NCBI GenBank assembly: GCA_017619375.1
Contig: JAFZSL010000017.1
Location: 1-64,000 of the forward strand
Source: Prevotella sp.
Lineage (GTDB): Bacteria; Bacteroidota; Bacteroidia; Bacteroidales; Bacteroidaceae
DNA: 64,000 nt
Direction of reading: 5' to 3'
How positions within the stretch are numbered: position 1 is the stretch's first letter; each line of letters starts with the position of its first letter. The notes beneath the pieces were generated by a model. It did not search any database and was not told the origin of the DNA. It saw only the letters and a list, made by a program, of their open reading frames with translations. Both the position numbers and the translations under genes were made by a program. Positions 8,921 through 19,646 of the stretch are shown here, in pieces.

Positions 8921-9214
8921 ATGGAAGATCAAGGAACCCTTTTTGAAATTTTGGGATGGGTTGCCAGCATCACGATGATTCTTGGCTATCTTCCCCAGGC
9001 CATCCAGACCATCCGCACGCGGAACACGGACGGCATAGCCTTGCCCACTTTCCTAATGATGGGTATAGGAAGCGCATGTTTCATGCTTCAAGGCATCTTA
9101 CACAAACCCGACACCCTTTGGGCGCTTTTCATCACCAATCTCATCACCACCATCTGCAGCAGCATCGTTTTCGGCATCAAGATCTATAACGACTATTTCA
9201 AGAAGAAATCATAG
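8921..9214 (+). CDS. SemiSWEET sugar transporter (PQ-loop family)
   Basis: A 97-aa protein with three predicted transmembrane helices (about residues 9-27, 40-60 and 66-88). The PQ-loop signature is GYLPQAIQTIRTRNTDGIAL (about 21-40). SemiSWEETs are three-helix half-transporters that dimerise to pass mono- or disaccharides down their gradient. Length and topology are exactly those of the family. It is embedded between a probable maltose permease and a glucanotransferase that releases glucose, so it may let glucose or maltose cross the inner membrane. The direction is inference. Confidence 0.88.
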   Translation: MEDQGTLFEILGWVASITMILGYLPQAIQTIRTRNTDGIALPTFLMMGIGSACFMLQGILHKPDTLWALFITNLITTICSSIVFGIKIYNDYFKKKS

Positions 9215-9246
9215 GACGGCCTAGGATTTCCTAGGTTCTCCTAGGG
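9215..9246. repeat. CCTAGG-word spacer tract
   Basis: Three CCTAGG-type palindromic words follow the SemiSWEET stop (CCTAGGATTTCCTAGG and a third). The tract can form a small hairpin and resembles the tract at 7388-7466. Confidence 0.5.
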
Positions 9247-9250
9247 TCAA

Positions 9251-9266
9251 GTGCAATCGTTTGCGC
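9251..9266. promoter_or_regulatory. Second LacI-family operator, upstream of the GH77 gene
   Basis: GTGCAATCGTTTGCGC matches the operator core at 6274-6293 at 14 of 16 positions and keeps the central CG. It lies about 68 bases upstream of the probable start of the GH77 transcript, again an upstream rather than blocking position. This ties the enzyme genes to the same regulator. Confidence 0.7.
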
Positions 9267-9288
9267 TACATAAATGCAAAAATGTTGC

Positions 9289-9320
9289 CTTTTTGAATGA
9301 CAACCGATGGGAATAACCTT
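9289..9320 (+). promoter_or_regulatory. Weak promoter for the GH77 gene
   Basis: TTTTTGA near 9289-9295 and TAACCTTT near 9313-9320 resemble the -33 and -7 elements with a suitable gap, but the -7 box deviates from TAnnTTTG. A weak -7 fits regulated transcription from the operator at 9251-9266. Confidence 0.35.
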
Positions 9321-9376
9321 TAATTTTACAAAAAATTTCAGATAAGATACCGAAAGAATAACCAAACCTACATCTT

Positions 9377-12070
9377 ATGAACCTATATTTCCATATCGAC
9401 TACCAGACGAATTTTGGTGAGGAACTGGTGCTAAACCTTCTCTCGCCAGCACATGGCGGAGAAAGGGAGGCCACCCCTTGCCGCATGGAGACCAAGGACG
9501 GGATGAGATGGTCGTGTGTACTCAACAATGTGCACAAGGTCAGCGATTTCCTTGACTATTACTATACTTTGGTTAAGGGAGACGAGGTGCTCAGGAGAGA
9601 ATGGACCCTTGAGACCCATCGGTTGGAGATGGCCGCCACGAAAGCAAAGGATGTCACCATCTACGACCACTGGATCGACATCCCCGACAATGCTTACCTC
9701 TACAGTTCGGCCTTCACCGACTGCATCTGCCGCCACGACCGCATCACACCACACCCCCACGCCTTCCTGCAGACCGTGAGGATGAAAGTCCGTGCACCTC
9801 AGTTGAGGCGCGATGAGCGTCTGGCGCTACTCGGCAACGAAGAGGCGCTGGGCAACTGGTCGCCCCTCGTCGCAGTGCCCATGATGGAGCACAATTACAA
9901 CGAGTGGTGGGTGGACCTCGACGCCACGAGGTTGCGCAACCGCCGTTTGGAAATCAAATTCGTCGTCCTCGACGAAGAAGTGGATGCCACACCCGTCTGG
10001 GAGTTGGGCGACAACCGCGTCATCTTGCTCCCCGACATGAAAGACGGCGATGTCGTGGTGTATGAACTGCCCGAGGCCCGTTTCGACATCTACGAACTCA
10101 AATGCGCCGGCACCCTCGTCCCCGTATTCTCCCTTCGCTCCAACGACAGTTTCGGCGTGGGCGACTTCGGTGACTTGAGAAAGATGGTGGACTGGGTGGC
10201 ACACACCCGCCAGCGCCTCCTCCAGGTACTGCCCATCAACGACACCACCATCACCCACACTTGGACAGACTCCTATCCCTACAGTTGCATCAGCATCTTC
10301 GCACTCCATCCGCAATACGTCGACCTCACCGCACTGCCCGCCATCGAGGACGCAGCCAAGAGAGAGGAGATGGAATGCTTGCGTCAGGAACTCAACGCCT
10401 TGCCGCAAATCGACTATGAGCGCGTGAACAAGGCCAAGAACGAATACCTGCATATCCTCTTCGAACAGGAAGGGAAGAAAGTACTTGCCTCCCCGGCTTT
10501 CAAGGCATTCTTCGAAGGAGTCAAGCAGTGGCTCGTACCTTACGCACAATATTCCCTCCTCAGGGACAAGTATGGCACGGCCGATTCCAGCCAGTGGCCC
10601 GACCACAACACTTGGGATGAGGCCGACCGCCAAACCCTCTCGTCGCCAAGGACGAAGGCTTACAAGGAGGTGTCGTTCTACTATTATGTGCAGTTCGTCC
10701 TCAACAAGCAGATGCAGTCCGTACACGAGTATGCCAGGGAGAGAGGTGTCGTCCTCAAGGGAGACATCCCCATCGGTGTCAACAGATACGGATGCGACGT
10801 GTGGATGGAACCCCGGTACTTCAACCTCAATGGACAAGCGGGAGCACCACCAGACGACTTCTCCGCCAACGGGCAGAACTGGGGATTCCCCACCTACAAC
10901 TGGGAAGCCATGCTCGAAGACGGTTGTGCCTGGTGGGTAAGAAGGTTCGCCAACATGGCCAAGTTCTTCGACGCCTACCGCATCGACCATGTGCTCGGCT
11001 TCTTCCGCATATGGGAGATTCCCATACACTCCGTCCACGGGCTGCTCGGACAGTTCGCACCTGCCCTCGCACTGACGAAGACGGAAATCGAGAACAGCGG
11101 CCTGGCCTTCAAGGAGCAATACCTGCAACCTTACATCAGCGACAGCGTCCTTGACAGGATCTTCCACGAGCACGCCCAGGAGGTGAGAGACCGCTTCGTG
11201 GAGCGCACGGAGGACGGCCTCTACCGCATGCGTCCTGAATACGACACGCAACGCAAGGTGGAGAAGGTTTTCGCAGGAAAGACCGACGAAACATCCGTCA
11301 TGATGAGAGACGGACTTTATGCACTCATCAGCGACGTCCTTTTCATCAGGGACCACAGGGACCCGGAGAAATACCATCCCAGGATCGCCGTGCAGCTCGA
11401 CTTCGTCTATGAGACACTCAACGAGCAGGAGAAAGAGGCTTTCAACAGACTCTACAACGACTACTATTACCGTCGCAACAACCAGTTCTGGTACCAGGAG
11501 GCCATGCGGAAGTTGCCAAGACTCGTCGAGGCCACACGCATGCTCGTCTGTGCGGAAGACCTCGGCATGGTGCCCGACTGCGTGCCATGGGTGATGAACG
11601 AACTGCGCATCCTCAGTCTCGAACTGCAGTCGATGCCCAAAGACCCCAGTGTCAAGTTTGGACACCTCTCACGCAACCCCTACCGCTCTGTGTGCACCAT
11701 CTCCAGTCACGACATGCCCACCCTCAGGCAATGGTGGGACGAGGATCTGGACCGCACCCAGGAATATTACAACACCATGCTCTACCGTGGAGGCGAGGCG
11801 CCGCACCCGCTGTCGGGATGGCTTGCCAAGGACATCATCTCGAGGCATCTCACCAGTCCCTCCATGCTCTGTGTCATCTCCATACAGGACTGGCTCGCCA
11901 TCGACGAGAAACTCAGGCTGCCCGACGCCAACGCCGAGCGCATCAACATTCCCGCCAACCCGAGGCACTATTGGAGATACCGCATGCACCTCACCATCGA
12001 GCAACTCATGGCTGAGCATCGCTTCAACGACGAGATTGCCGACCTCATCGTGCAGAGTGGCAGGAAGTGA
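9377..12070 (+). CDS. malQ: 4-alpha-glucanotransferase, GH77 with N-terminal CBM20 domains
   Basis: An 897-aa cytoplasmic enzyme that transfers alpha-1,4-glucan segments between maltodextrins and releases glucose. No signal peptide is visible. Residues 1 to about 245 contain two CBM20-like starch-binding domains (from LYFHIDYQTNFGEELVL, and from VRMKVRAPQL with EALGNWSPLVAVPM). This is the layout of plant DPE2 and bacterial long MalQ. The GH77 barrel begins near SLRSNDSFGVGDFGDL. Catalytic residues are Asp537 in YRIDHVLGF (nucleophile), Glu727 in CAEDLG (acid/base) and Asp779 in SSHDMP (stabiliser). The region VNRYGCDVWMEPRYFN is the usual substrate loop. It is preceded by a LacI-type operator. 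The SusB gene begins 85 bases later, after a strong hairpin. Confidence 0.95.
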   Translation: MNLYFHIDYQTNFGEELVLNLLSPAHGGEREATPCRMETKDGMRWSCVLNNVHKVSDFLDYYYTLVKGDEVLRREWTLETHRLEMAATKAKDVTIYDHWIDIPDNAYLYSSAFTDCICRHDRITPHPHAFLQTVRMKVRAPQLRRDERLALLGNEEALGNWSPLVAVPMMEHNYNEWWVDLDATRLRNRRLEIKFVVLDEEVDATPVWELGDNRVILLPDMKDGDVVVYELPEARFDIYELKCAGTLVPVFSLRSNDSFGVGDFGDLRKMVDWVAHTRQRLLQVLPINDTTITHTWTDSYPYSCISIFALHPQYVDLTALPAIEDAAKREEMECLRQELNALPQIDYERVNKAKNEYLHILFEQEGKKVLASPAFKAFFEGVKQWLVPYAQYSLLRDKYGTADSSQWPDHNTWDEADRQTLSSPRTKAYKEVSFYYYVQFVLNKQMQSVHEYARERGVVLKGDIPIGVNRYGCDVWMEPRYFNLNGQAGAPPDDFSANGQNWGFPTYNWEAMLEDGCAWWVRRFANMAKFFDAYRIDHVLGFFRIWEIPIHSVHGLLGQFAPALALTKTEIENSGLAFKEQYLQPYISDSVLDRIFHEHAQEVRDRFVERTEDGLYRMRPEYDTQRKVEKVFAGKTDETSVMMRDGLYALISDVLFIRDHRDPEKYHPRIAVQLDFVYETLNEQEKEAFNRLYNDYYYRRNNQFWYQEAMRKLPRLVEATRMLVCAEDLGMVPDCVPWVMNELRILSLELQSMPKDPSVKFGHLSRNPYRSVCTISSHDMPTLRQWWDEDLDRTQEYYNTMLYRGGEAPHPLSGWLAKDIISRHLTSPSMLCVISIQDWLAIDEKLRLPDANAERINIPANPRHYWRYRMHLTIEQLMAEHRFNDEIADLIVQSGRK

Positions 12071-12082
12071 GATGCTGTCATG

Positions 12083-14369
<2,287 letters not shown>

Positions 14370-14401
14370 AAGGACGAGTCCGACGCTTTTTTCAACACTA
14401 T

Positions 14402-14430
14402 CTGCCCCAAAATTTTGTGTTTTGGGGCAG
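14402..14430. terminator. Hairpin overlapping the pullulanase promoter
   Basis: Arms 14402-14412 and 14420-14430 (CTGCCCCAAAA and its complement) form an 11-bp stem with loop TTTTGTG, right after susB. The loop supplies the TTTG -33 box of the following promoter, so hairpin and promoter share sequence. Confidence 0.6.
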
Positions 14431-14444
14431 AAATGTTAACTTTG
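14414..14444 (+). promoter_or_regulatory. Promoter of the pullulanase-SusA pair
   Basis: TTTG at 14414-14417 and TAACTTTG at 14437-14444 are separated by 19 bases, the exact consensus arrangement for the Bacteroidota primary sigma factor. The leader would be about 50 bases. No LacI-type operator is visible here. Confidence 0.75.
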
Positions 14445-14503
14445 CATGCTTTTAGGTGCTGAAAGACAGCACAGACCATTTTACAACCACTCTTCAAGAA
14501 AAG

Positions 14504-16474
14504 ATGAAAAGATTTTTGGCCGTTTTGGCAACATTGATGCTTATGCAAACCATACAGGCACAGCAATTCGATTTCAACGAATGTGATGTGGAACTCTTCA
14601 AGACCACCTTCCGGCTGTTGGCTCCGCCCGATGCCAAAGAGGTGAAACTAAGGCTTTACACCCAGGGCGTGGGAGGCAAACCCATCAAAACCATCAAGAT
14701 GACGTGTGAGAATGGCATCTGGACGACCACCGTGCCCATGGTGAAGGCATGGATGGTGGGGAAATTCTACACCTTCGACGTGCTGGGCGACAAGAAGAAC
14801 TGGAAAGAGACTCCGGGCGTCTTTGCCAAGGCGGTCGCCGTCAACGGGAGAAGGGCCATGGTTGTCGATTTGGAAGCCACCAACCCTTTTGAATGGGACA
14901 GAGACCGGGATAATCTCCCGAAAATCAAGTCGCCGGCCGACCTCGTCATCTATGAGATGCATATCCGCGACTTCTCCATCGCCAGGAACATCCACCTCGA
15001 CCCCGCTGAACTCAATGGGGGGCGTGTCTGCACCGACTATCCGGGAAAGTTCGTGGCGCTTGGTGAGAACTGGGCCATCAATCATCTCAAGTCCTTGGGA
15101 GTCAATGCCGTGCATATCTTGCCATCCTTCGACTTCGCCTCCATCGACGAGAGCAGTGACGAGCCAAAATACAATTGGGGTTACGACCCACTCAACTACA
15201 ACGTGCCTGAAGGGTCCTATGCCACCAACGCCTACGACCCGGCAACACGCATCCGCGACTTCAAGACGATGGTGAGCAAACTTCACAAGGCGGGCATCAG
15301 GGTCATCCTCGACGTGGTCTACAACCACACGTTCAACGTGGAGAACAGCAACTTCCAACTCACCTGGCCCGACCATTACTACCGCAAGACCGCCGACGGC
15401 AAATACAGCAACGGCTCGGGATGTGGCAACGAGACAGCCTCTGAAAGGCAGCACATGAGGGACTTCATGATCGAGAGCGTCAAATACTGGATCAACGAAT
15501 ACCACATCGACGGCTTCCGTTTCGACCTCATGGGCGTGCACGACATCGAGACGATGAATGCCATACGTGCCGAAGTGGACAAAATCAATCCCGAAATCTT
15601 CATCTATGGAGAGGGATGGTCGGCAGGGCAGTGCGCCTATCCGGCAGAAAAACTCGGCACCAAGGCCAACATCCCCAACATGCCTCGCATCGCCGCCTTC
15701 AGCGACGAAATGCGTGACGCGCTGAGAGGACCTTTCGACAACGACAACAAGGGCGCGTTCCTCGCAGGCATCCCCGGTGAGGAGGAAAGCCTCAAATACG
15801 GCATCGCCGGCGCCATCCGTCATCCGCAGGTCGACATGTCCAAGGTGAACTACACCAAGCAGCCTTGGGCCACGCAACCCACGCAGATGATTTCATACGT
15901 CAGTTGCCACGACGACCTCTGCCTCACCGACAGGCTGCGTTCTTCCATCCCCGGCATCTCCAATGACGAACTCATCCGCCTCGACCTGCTCGCACAGACG
16001 GCGGTGTTCACTTCGCAAGGCGTGCCGTTCATCCTCTCCGGAGAGGAGATGCTCCGTGACAAGAAGGGGGTGCACAACAGTTTCGAGTCGCCTGACTCTG
16101 TCAACGAACTGGAGTGGAGGAACATGGTCAAGTATCCCAACGTGTTCAAATACTACTCCCGCCTCATCCAGATGCGCAAGAACCATCCCGCCTTCCGTCT
16201 CGCCGATGCTGATAAAGTGAGGCAGGCGTTGGAGTTCTTGCCCACACAGCCCTGCACCGTGGCCTTCATCCTCAAGAACAATGCTGGAGGAGATGCTTGG
16301 AAGAACATCATCGTCGTGCTCAATGCCAGCAAGGAAACCAGGCAGGTGAGCATCCCTAACGGCAAATACACCGTCGTCTGCCGCAACGGCGCCATCGATG
16401 AAAACGGAATGGGCACCGTCAACGGTGCTTCCGTGCAGGTGGAACCACAGTCGGCGGTCATCATCCACAACTAA
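14504..16474 (+). CDS. Type I pullulanase-like GH13 debranching enzyme
   Basis: A 656-aa exported GH13 enzyme. The ATG at 14504 opens a signal peptide (MKRFLAVLATLMLMQTIQAQ); upstream in-frame codons lie across the promoter leader. A CBM48-like domain covers about 25-130, and the barrel opens with VIYEMHIRDFS. Family motifs are YNWGYDPLNYNVPEGSY, typical of type I pullulanases, DVVYNH (region I), FRFDLMG with nucleophile Asp341, YGEGW with acid/base Glu370, and VSCHDD with stabiliser Asp470. The expected reaction is hydrolysis of alpha-1,6 branches in pullulan or limit dextrins in the periplasm or at the surface. The SusA-like gene follows after 21 bases, so both are probably one transcript. 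Confidence 0.88.
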   Translation: MKRFLAVLATLMLMQTIQAQQFDFNECDVELFKTTFRLLAPPDAKEVKLRLYTQGVGGKPIKTIKMTCENGIWTTTVPMVKAWMVGKFYTFDVLGDKKNWKETPGVFAKAVAVNGRRAMVVDLEATNPFEWDRDRDNLPKIKSPADLVIYEMHIRDFSIARNIHLDPAELNGGRVCTDYPGKFVALGENWAINHLKSLGVNAVHILPSFDFASIDESSDEPKYNWGYDPLNYNVPEGSYATNAYDPATRIRDFKTMVSKLHKAGIRVILDVVYNHTFNVENSNFQLTWPDHYYRKTADGKYSNGSGCGNETASERQHMRDFMIESVKYWINEYHIDGFRFDLMGVHDIETMNAIRAEVDKINPEIFIYGEGWSAGQCAYPAEKLGTKANIPNMPRIAAFSDEMRDALRGPFDNDNKGAFLAGIPGEEESLKYGIAGAIRHPQVDMSKVNYTKQPWATQPTQMISYVSCHDDLCLTDRLRSSIPGISNDELIRLDLLAQTAVFTSQGVPFILSGEEMLRDKKGVHNSFESPDSVNELEWRNMVKYPNVFKYYSRLIQMRKNHPAFRLADADKVRQALEFLPTQPCTVAFILKNNAGGDAWKNIIVVLNASKETRQVSIPNGKYTVVCRNGAIDENGMGTVNGASVQVEPQSAVIIHN

Positions 16475-16495
16475 AACCTTAACACCCCAAGCCTT

Positions 16496-18388
16496 ATGAA
16501 AACAAGAATCCTCACCACTATCGTCGCACTACTCGCCACCATCACCATGACGGCTGCCATCAAAGTCACTCGCATCGACCCCACCGACTGGTATGTGGGG
16601 ATGAAAAACCCGACACTCCAACTGATGGTCTATGGGCCGGGCATACGACAGGCGCTCGTCACCACCGACTACCCGGGAGTGACCGTCGACTCCATCGTCA
16701 GGCTCGACTCACCCAACTACCTCCTGGTGTATCTCAACCTCAAGGATGCCAAACCCGGGCAGATGACACTCAAGTTCGCCAACGGCAAGCAGAAGCAGGA
16801 GGTGAAATACACCTTGAAGCAGCGCGAGAAGGCTGGTGACCAAAGGGTGGGATTTTCCAACGCCGACGTCCTCTATATGCTCATGCCCGACCGTTTCGCC
16901 AGCGGCAGCAGTGCCAACGACCAAATCAAGGGCCTCAACACCTATGTCAACGACCGTTCGCAGCCCAGTTTGAGGCACGGCGGAGACTTGGAAGGCATCA
17001 GGCAGCATCTCGACTATTTCAACCAACTCGGCATTACCGCATTATGGTTCACTCCCGTGTTGGAGAACAACTCCCCCGACAACAACGGCTTCAGCACCTA
17101 CCATGGCTATGCCACCACCGACTACTACAAGGTGGACCCGCGCTTCGGCACCAACGAGGAATACAAAAGACTTATCGACGAGGCACACCAGCATGGGTTG
17201 AAGGTGGTGATGGACATGATCTTCAACCACTGTGGCTTCGAACATCCCTGGGTGGCCGACATGCCTACCACCGACTGGTTCAACCTCTCGGGTTGGCTCA
17301 AGGAGTCGCAGGGAACGTCTGACCCCAGGGGAACCTCCTTCCTCCAGACCAGTTACAAACTCACACCGGTGGTCGACCCCTACGCCTCCAAAGTGGACCT
17401 CAAGGAAACCGTCGAGGGATGGTTCGTACCCACCATGCCCGACCTCAACCAGAAGAACCCACACGTGATGAACTATCTCATACAAAACAGTATCTGGTGG
17501 ATAGAGACCGTGGGCATCGACGGCATACGAATGGACACCTATCCCTATGCCGATGCAGAGGGAATGGCAAAATGGATGAAAATCCTCGACGAGGAATACC
17601 CCAATTTCAATACCGTGGGAGAAACTTGGGTCACCGAACCGGCTTACACCGCCACATGGCAGAAGGAGTCCAAGTTGGCCAAGGCCAACAGTTATCTCAA
17701 GACGGTGATGGACTTCAGTTTCTACGACAAGATCAACATGGCCAAGAATGAGGAGACAGACCCCTGGTGGAACGGCCTCAACCGCATCTACAACAGCCTT
17801 GTCTACGACTACCTCTATCCCAATCCTTCCAGCGTGATGGCCTTCATCGAGAATCACGACACCGACCGCTTCCTGGGCAACGGCAACGACACCCTGGCGC
17901 TCAAGCAGGCTCTCGCCCTGTTGCTCACCATCAACCGCACCCCCCAACTCTATTATGGCACGGAGGTGCTGATGAACGGCACCAAGGAGGTGACGGACGG
18001 CAATGTGAGGAAGGATTTTCCGGGAGGTTTCCCCGGCGACAAGAAAAACTGCTTCACGGCGGAGGGACGCACCAACGCGGAAAACGCCATGTTCGACTGG
18101 TGCAGCCGACTCCTGCATTGGAGGCAGGGCAACGAGGTGGTGATCAAGGGAAAGCAGACGCAGTTCATCCCCTATAACGGCATCTATGTCATCGCACGGC
18201 AATACAAAGGGCGCACCGTGATGACCATCCTCAACGGCACGCGACAGACTGCGGAATTGGACGTGAAACGCTATGCAGAGGTCATCGGCAGCGCCACCAC
18301 GGCCAAGGATGTCACCAATAACAGAAACGTCAGGTTGGACAAGAACATCTCCCTCAGGCCAAGACAAACCATGATACTGGATTTTTGA
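16496..18388 (+). CDS. susA: GH13 neopullulanase/alpha-amylase, SusA type
   Basis: A 630-aa exported amylase with signal peptide MKTRILTTIVALLATITMTAA. Residues about 22-115 form the cyclomaltodextrinase-type N-terminal domain (VTRIDPTDWYVGMKNPTLQL). The GH13 barrel follows from VLYMLMPDRFASG, with DMIFNHCG (region I), GIRMDTYPYAD containing nucleophile Asp347, TVGETW containing acid/base Glu376, and FIENHDTDR containing Asp455. A C-terminal beta-domain completes it. This is the SusA/neopullulanase layout: cutting imported maltodextrins in the periplasm to substrates for SusB. It is the last gene of the starch locus and converges on the chromate transporters. Confidence 0.9.
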   Translation: MKTRILTTIVALLATITMTAAIKVTRIDPTDWYVGMKNPTLQLMVYGPGIRQALVTTDYPGVTVDSIVRLDSPNYLLVYLNLKDAKPGQMTLKFANGKQKQEVKYTLKQREKAGDQRVGFSNADVLYMLMPDRFASGSSANDQIKGLNTYVNDRSQPSLRHGGDLEGIRQHLDYFNQLGITALWFTPVLENNSPDNNGFSTYHGYATTDYYKVDPRFGTNEEYKRLIDEAHQHGLKVVMDMIFNHCGFEHPWVADMPTTDWFNLSGWLKESQGTSDPRGTSFLQTSYKLTPVVDPYASKVDLKETVEGWFVPTMPDLNQKNPHVMNYLIQNSIWWIETVGIDGIRMDTYPYADAEGMAKWMKILDEEYPNFNTVGETWVTEPAYTATWQKESKLAKANSYLKTVMDFSFYDKINMAKNEETDPWWNGLNRIYNSLVYDYLYPNPSSVMAFIENHDTDRFLGNGNDTLALKQALALLLTINRTPQLYYGTEVLMNGTKEVTDGNVRKDFPGGFPGDKKNCFTAEGRTNAENAMFDWCSRLLHWRQGNEVVIKGKQTQFIPYNGIYVIARQYKGRTVMTILNGTRQTAELDVKRYAEVIGSATTAKDVTNNRNVRLDKNISLRPRQTMILDF

Positions 18389-18411
18389 GGAGAGGAACTA
18401 TTCTCAAGGAG

Positions 18412-18460
18412 AAAACAGGAGGTTTTAGGAGGTCTTAGGAATCCTATGACCTCCTGTTTT
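18412..18460. terminator. Bidirectional terminator between susA and chrA
   Basis: Arms 18412-18423 and 18449-18460 form a 12-bp stem (AAAACAGGAGGT and its complement), with an inner TAGGA/TCCTA pairing. A T-run follows on the plus side and A-rich sequence precedes, so it can work both ways between the convergent genes. It is made of CCTCCTAAAA-family words. Confidence 0.7.
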
Positions 18461-18492
18461 TTTCATAGGACTTCCTATTTTTCCTAAAACTC

Positions 18493-19068
18493 TCAATATA
18501 ACAGCAAGAGGCCGGCGAAGCCGGCGAAAGCCATCATCAGGATGGGGTTGACACGCATCACCTTGGTGCCTATCCAGGTGGCGAAGAAGAGTGCCACGCT
18601 GATGCAGAAACGCCAAGGGTCGTTGGAAAAGGTGCCGAAATTCTCCTCATTCATCAAGAGGAGGGCTGCGGCAGCCAGCAGTCCCACCACGGCAGGGCGC
18701 AGACCGCTGAAGATGCTCTCCACGAGCGGCGTCTTCATGTATTTCAGAAACAGTTTTGCTATGAGCACCATCAGGATGAAGGAGGGTAGCACGAGGGCGA
18801 AGGTGGCTGTGGCGCTGCCCAGGATGGCCATCGTGGACCCCATCCCTGCATTTTTCACGGCGGTGAAGCCGCAGTAGGTGGCCGAATTGATGCCTATGGG
18901 ACCTGGTGTCATCTGACTGATGGCCACGATGTTGGTGAATTCAGCCGATTTCATCCATGCATGATGGTGCACCACCTCGTTTTGTATGAGCGACAACATG
19001 CCATAGCCGCCGCCGAATCCGAAGATTCCTATCTCGAAGAATGTGACGAACAAGGAGAGGAAAATCAT
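18493..19068 (-). CDS. chrA: Chromate transporter half-protein, subunit 2
   Basis: A 191-aa membrane protein of the short-chain CHR family (Pfam chromate transporter). It has the glycine-rich FGFGGGYGMLSLIQNEVV motif (about 14-31) and SQMTPGPIGINSATY (about 49-63). Short-chain CHR proteins occur as adjacent pairs that together equal one full-length ChrA. Its start overlaps the stop of the upstream partner by four bases (ATGA), as expected for a coupled pair. Characterised pairs export chromate, but in an anaerobic gut or rumen organism the real substrate is uncertain. Confidence 0.88.
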   Translation of the reverse strand: MIFLSLFVTFFEIGIFGFGGGYGMLSLIQNEVVHHHAWMKSAEFTNIVAISQMTPGPIGINSATYCGFTAVKNAGMGSTMAILGSATATFALVLPSFILMVLIAKLFLKYMKTPLVESIFSGLRPAVVGLLAAAALLLMNEENFGTFSNDPWRFCISVALFFATWIGTKVMRVNPILMMAFAGFAGLLLLY

Positions 19069-19613
19069 TTCTCAACGGGTTTGATGAGACGGCCATAGAG
19101 GTATCCCCCAAGACCGGCCAGAAGGATGATGAAAACGGGGTTCACGTGCAGTGCCCAAATGGCGATGGCGCCAAAGATGGGAATCCAGCAGTTGGCCAGT
19201 GTGATTTTCGCACTCTTGGCCAGGGAGAAGGTCGGGGCGGCTATCAGCGCCACCACGGCGGGCCGGATGCCGCGGAAGATGGACTCCACCACGGGACTGT
19301 CCTGTATGCGGGCGAAGAACAACGCAATCAACAGGATGATGATAAACGATGGCAAGGCGGCACCCAGCGTGGCGCAGATGGCTCCGGGAAGTCTGCGGAG
19401 TTTGTAGCCGATGAATACGCTCATGTTGATGGCGAACACACCGGGACAACTCTGTGCTATGGCGATGATGTCGAGAAACTCCTCACGCTGTATCCAGCGG
19501 TGGCGGTCCACCACTTCCGACTCGATGAGGGGAATCATGGCATAGCCTCCACCGATGGTGAAGGCTCCGATGCTGAAAAAGGTCTTGAAACTATCCCAAT
19601 AAAACCTGTCCAT
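19065..19613 (-). CDS. chrA: Chromate transporter half-protein, subunit 1
   Basis: A 182-aa CHR-family membrane protein, partner of the overlapping downstream gene. Motifs are FTIGGGYAMIPLIESEVVD (about 18-36) and IAQSCPGVFAINMSVFIGY (about 51-69). Compared with its partner the PGP motif is altered to CPG, a normal difference between the two halves. The gene starts 33 bases after the purL stop, across a CTAGG-word spacer, so it may be read through from purL. Confidence 0.88.
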   Translation of the reverse strand: MDRFYWDSFKTFFSIGAFTIGGGYAMIPLIESEVVDRHRWIQREEFLDIIAIAQSCPGVFAINMSVFIGYKLRRLPGAICATLGAALPSFIIILLIALFFARIQDSPVVESIFRGIRPAVVALIAAPTFSLAKSAKITLANCWIPIFGAIAIWALHVNPVFIILLAGLGGYLYGRLIKPVEK

Positions 19614-19646
19614 GGGGCTCTAGGGTTTCTAGTATTCCTAGGGTTT

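Noticed and set aside
9827-11665. A 612-codon open frame opposite the GH77 gene
   Set aside because: Val/His/Glu-rich shadow of the glucanotransferase with no recognisable domain.
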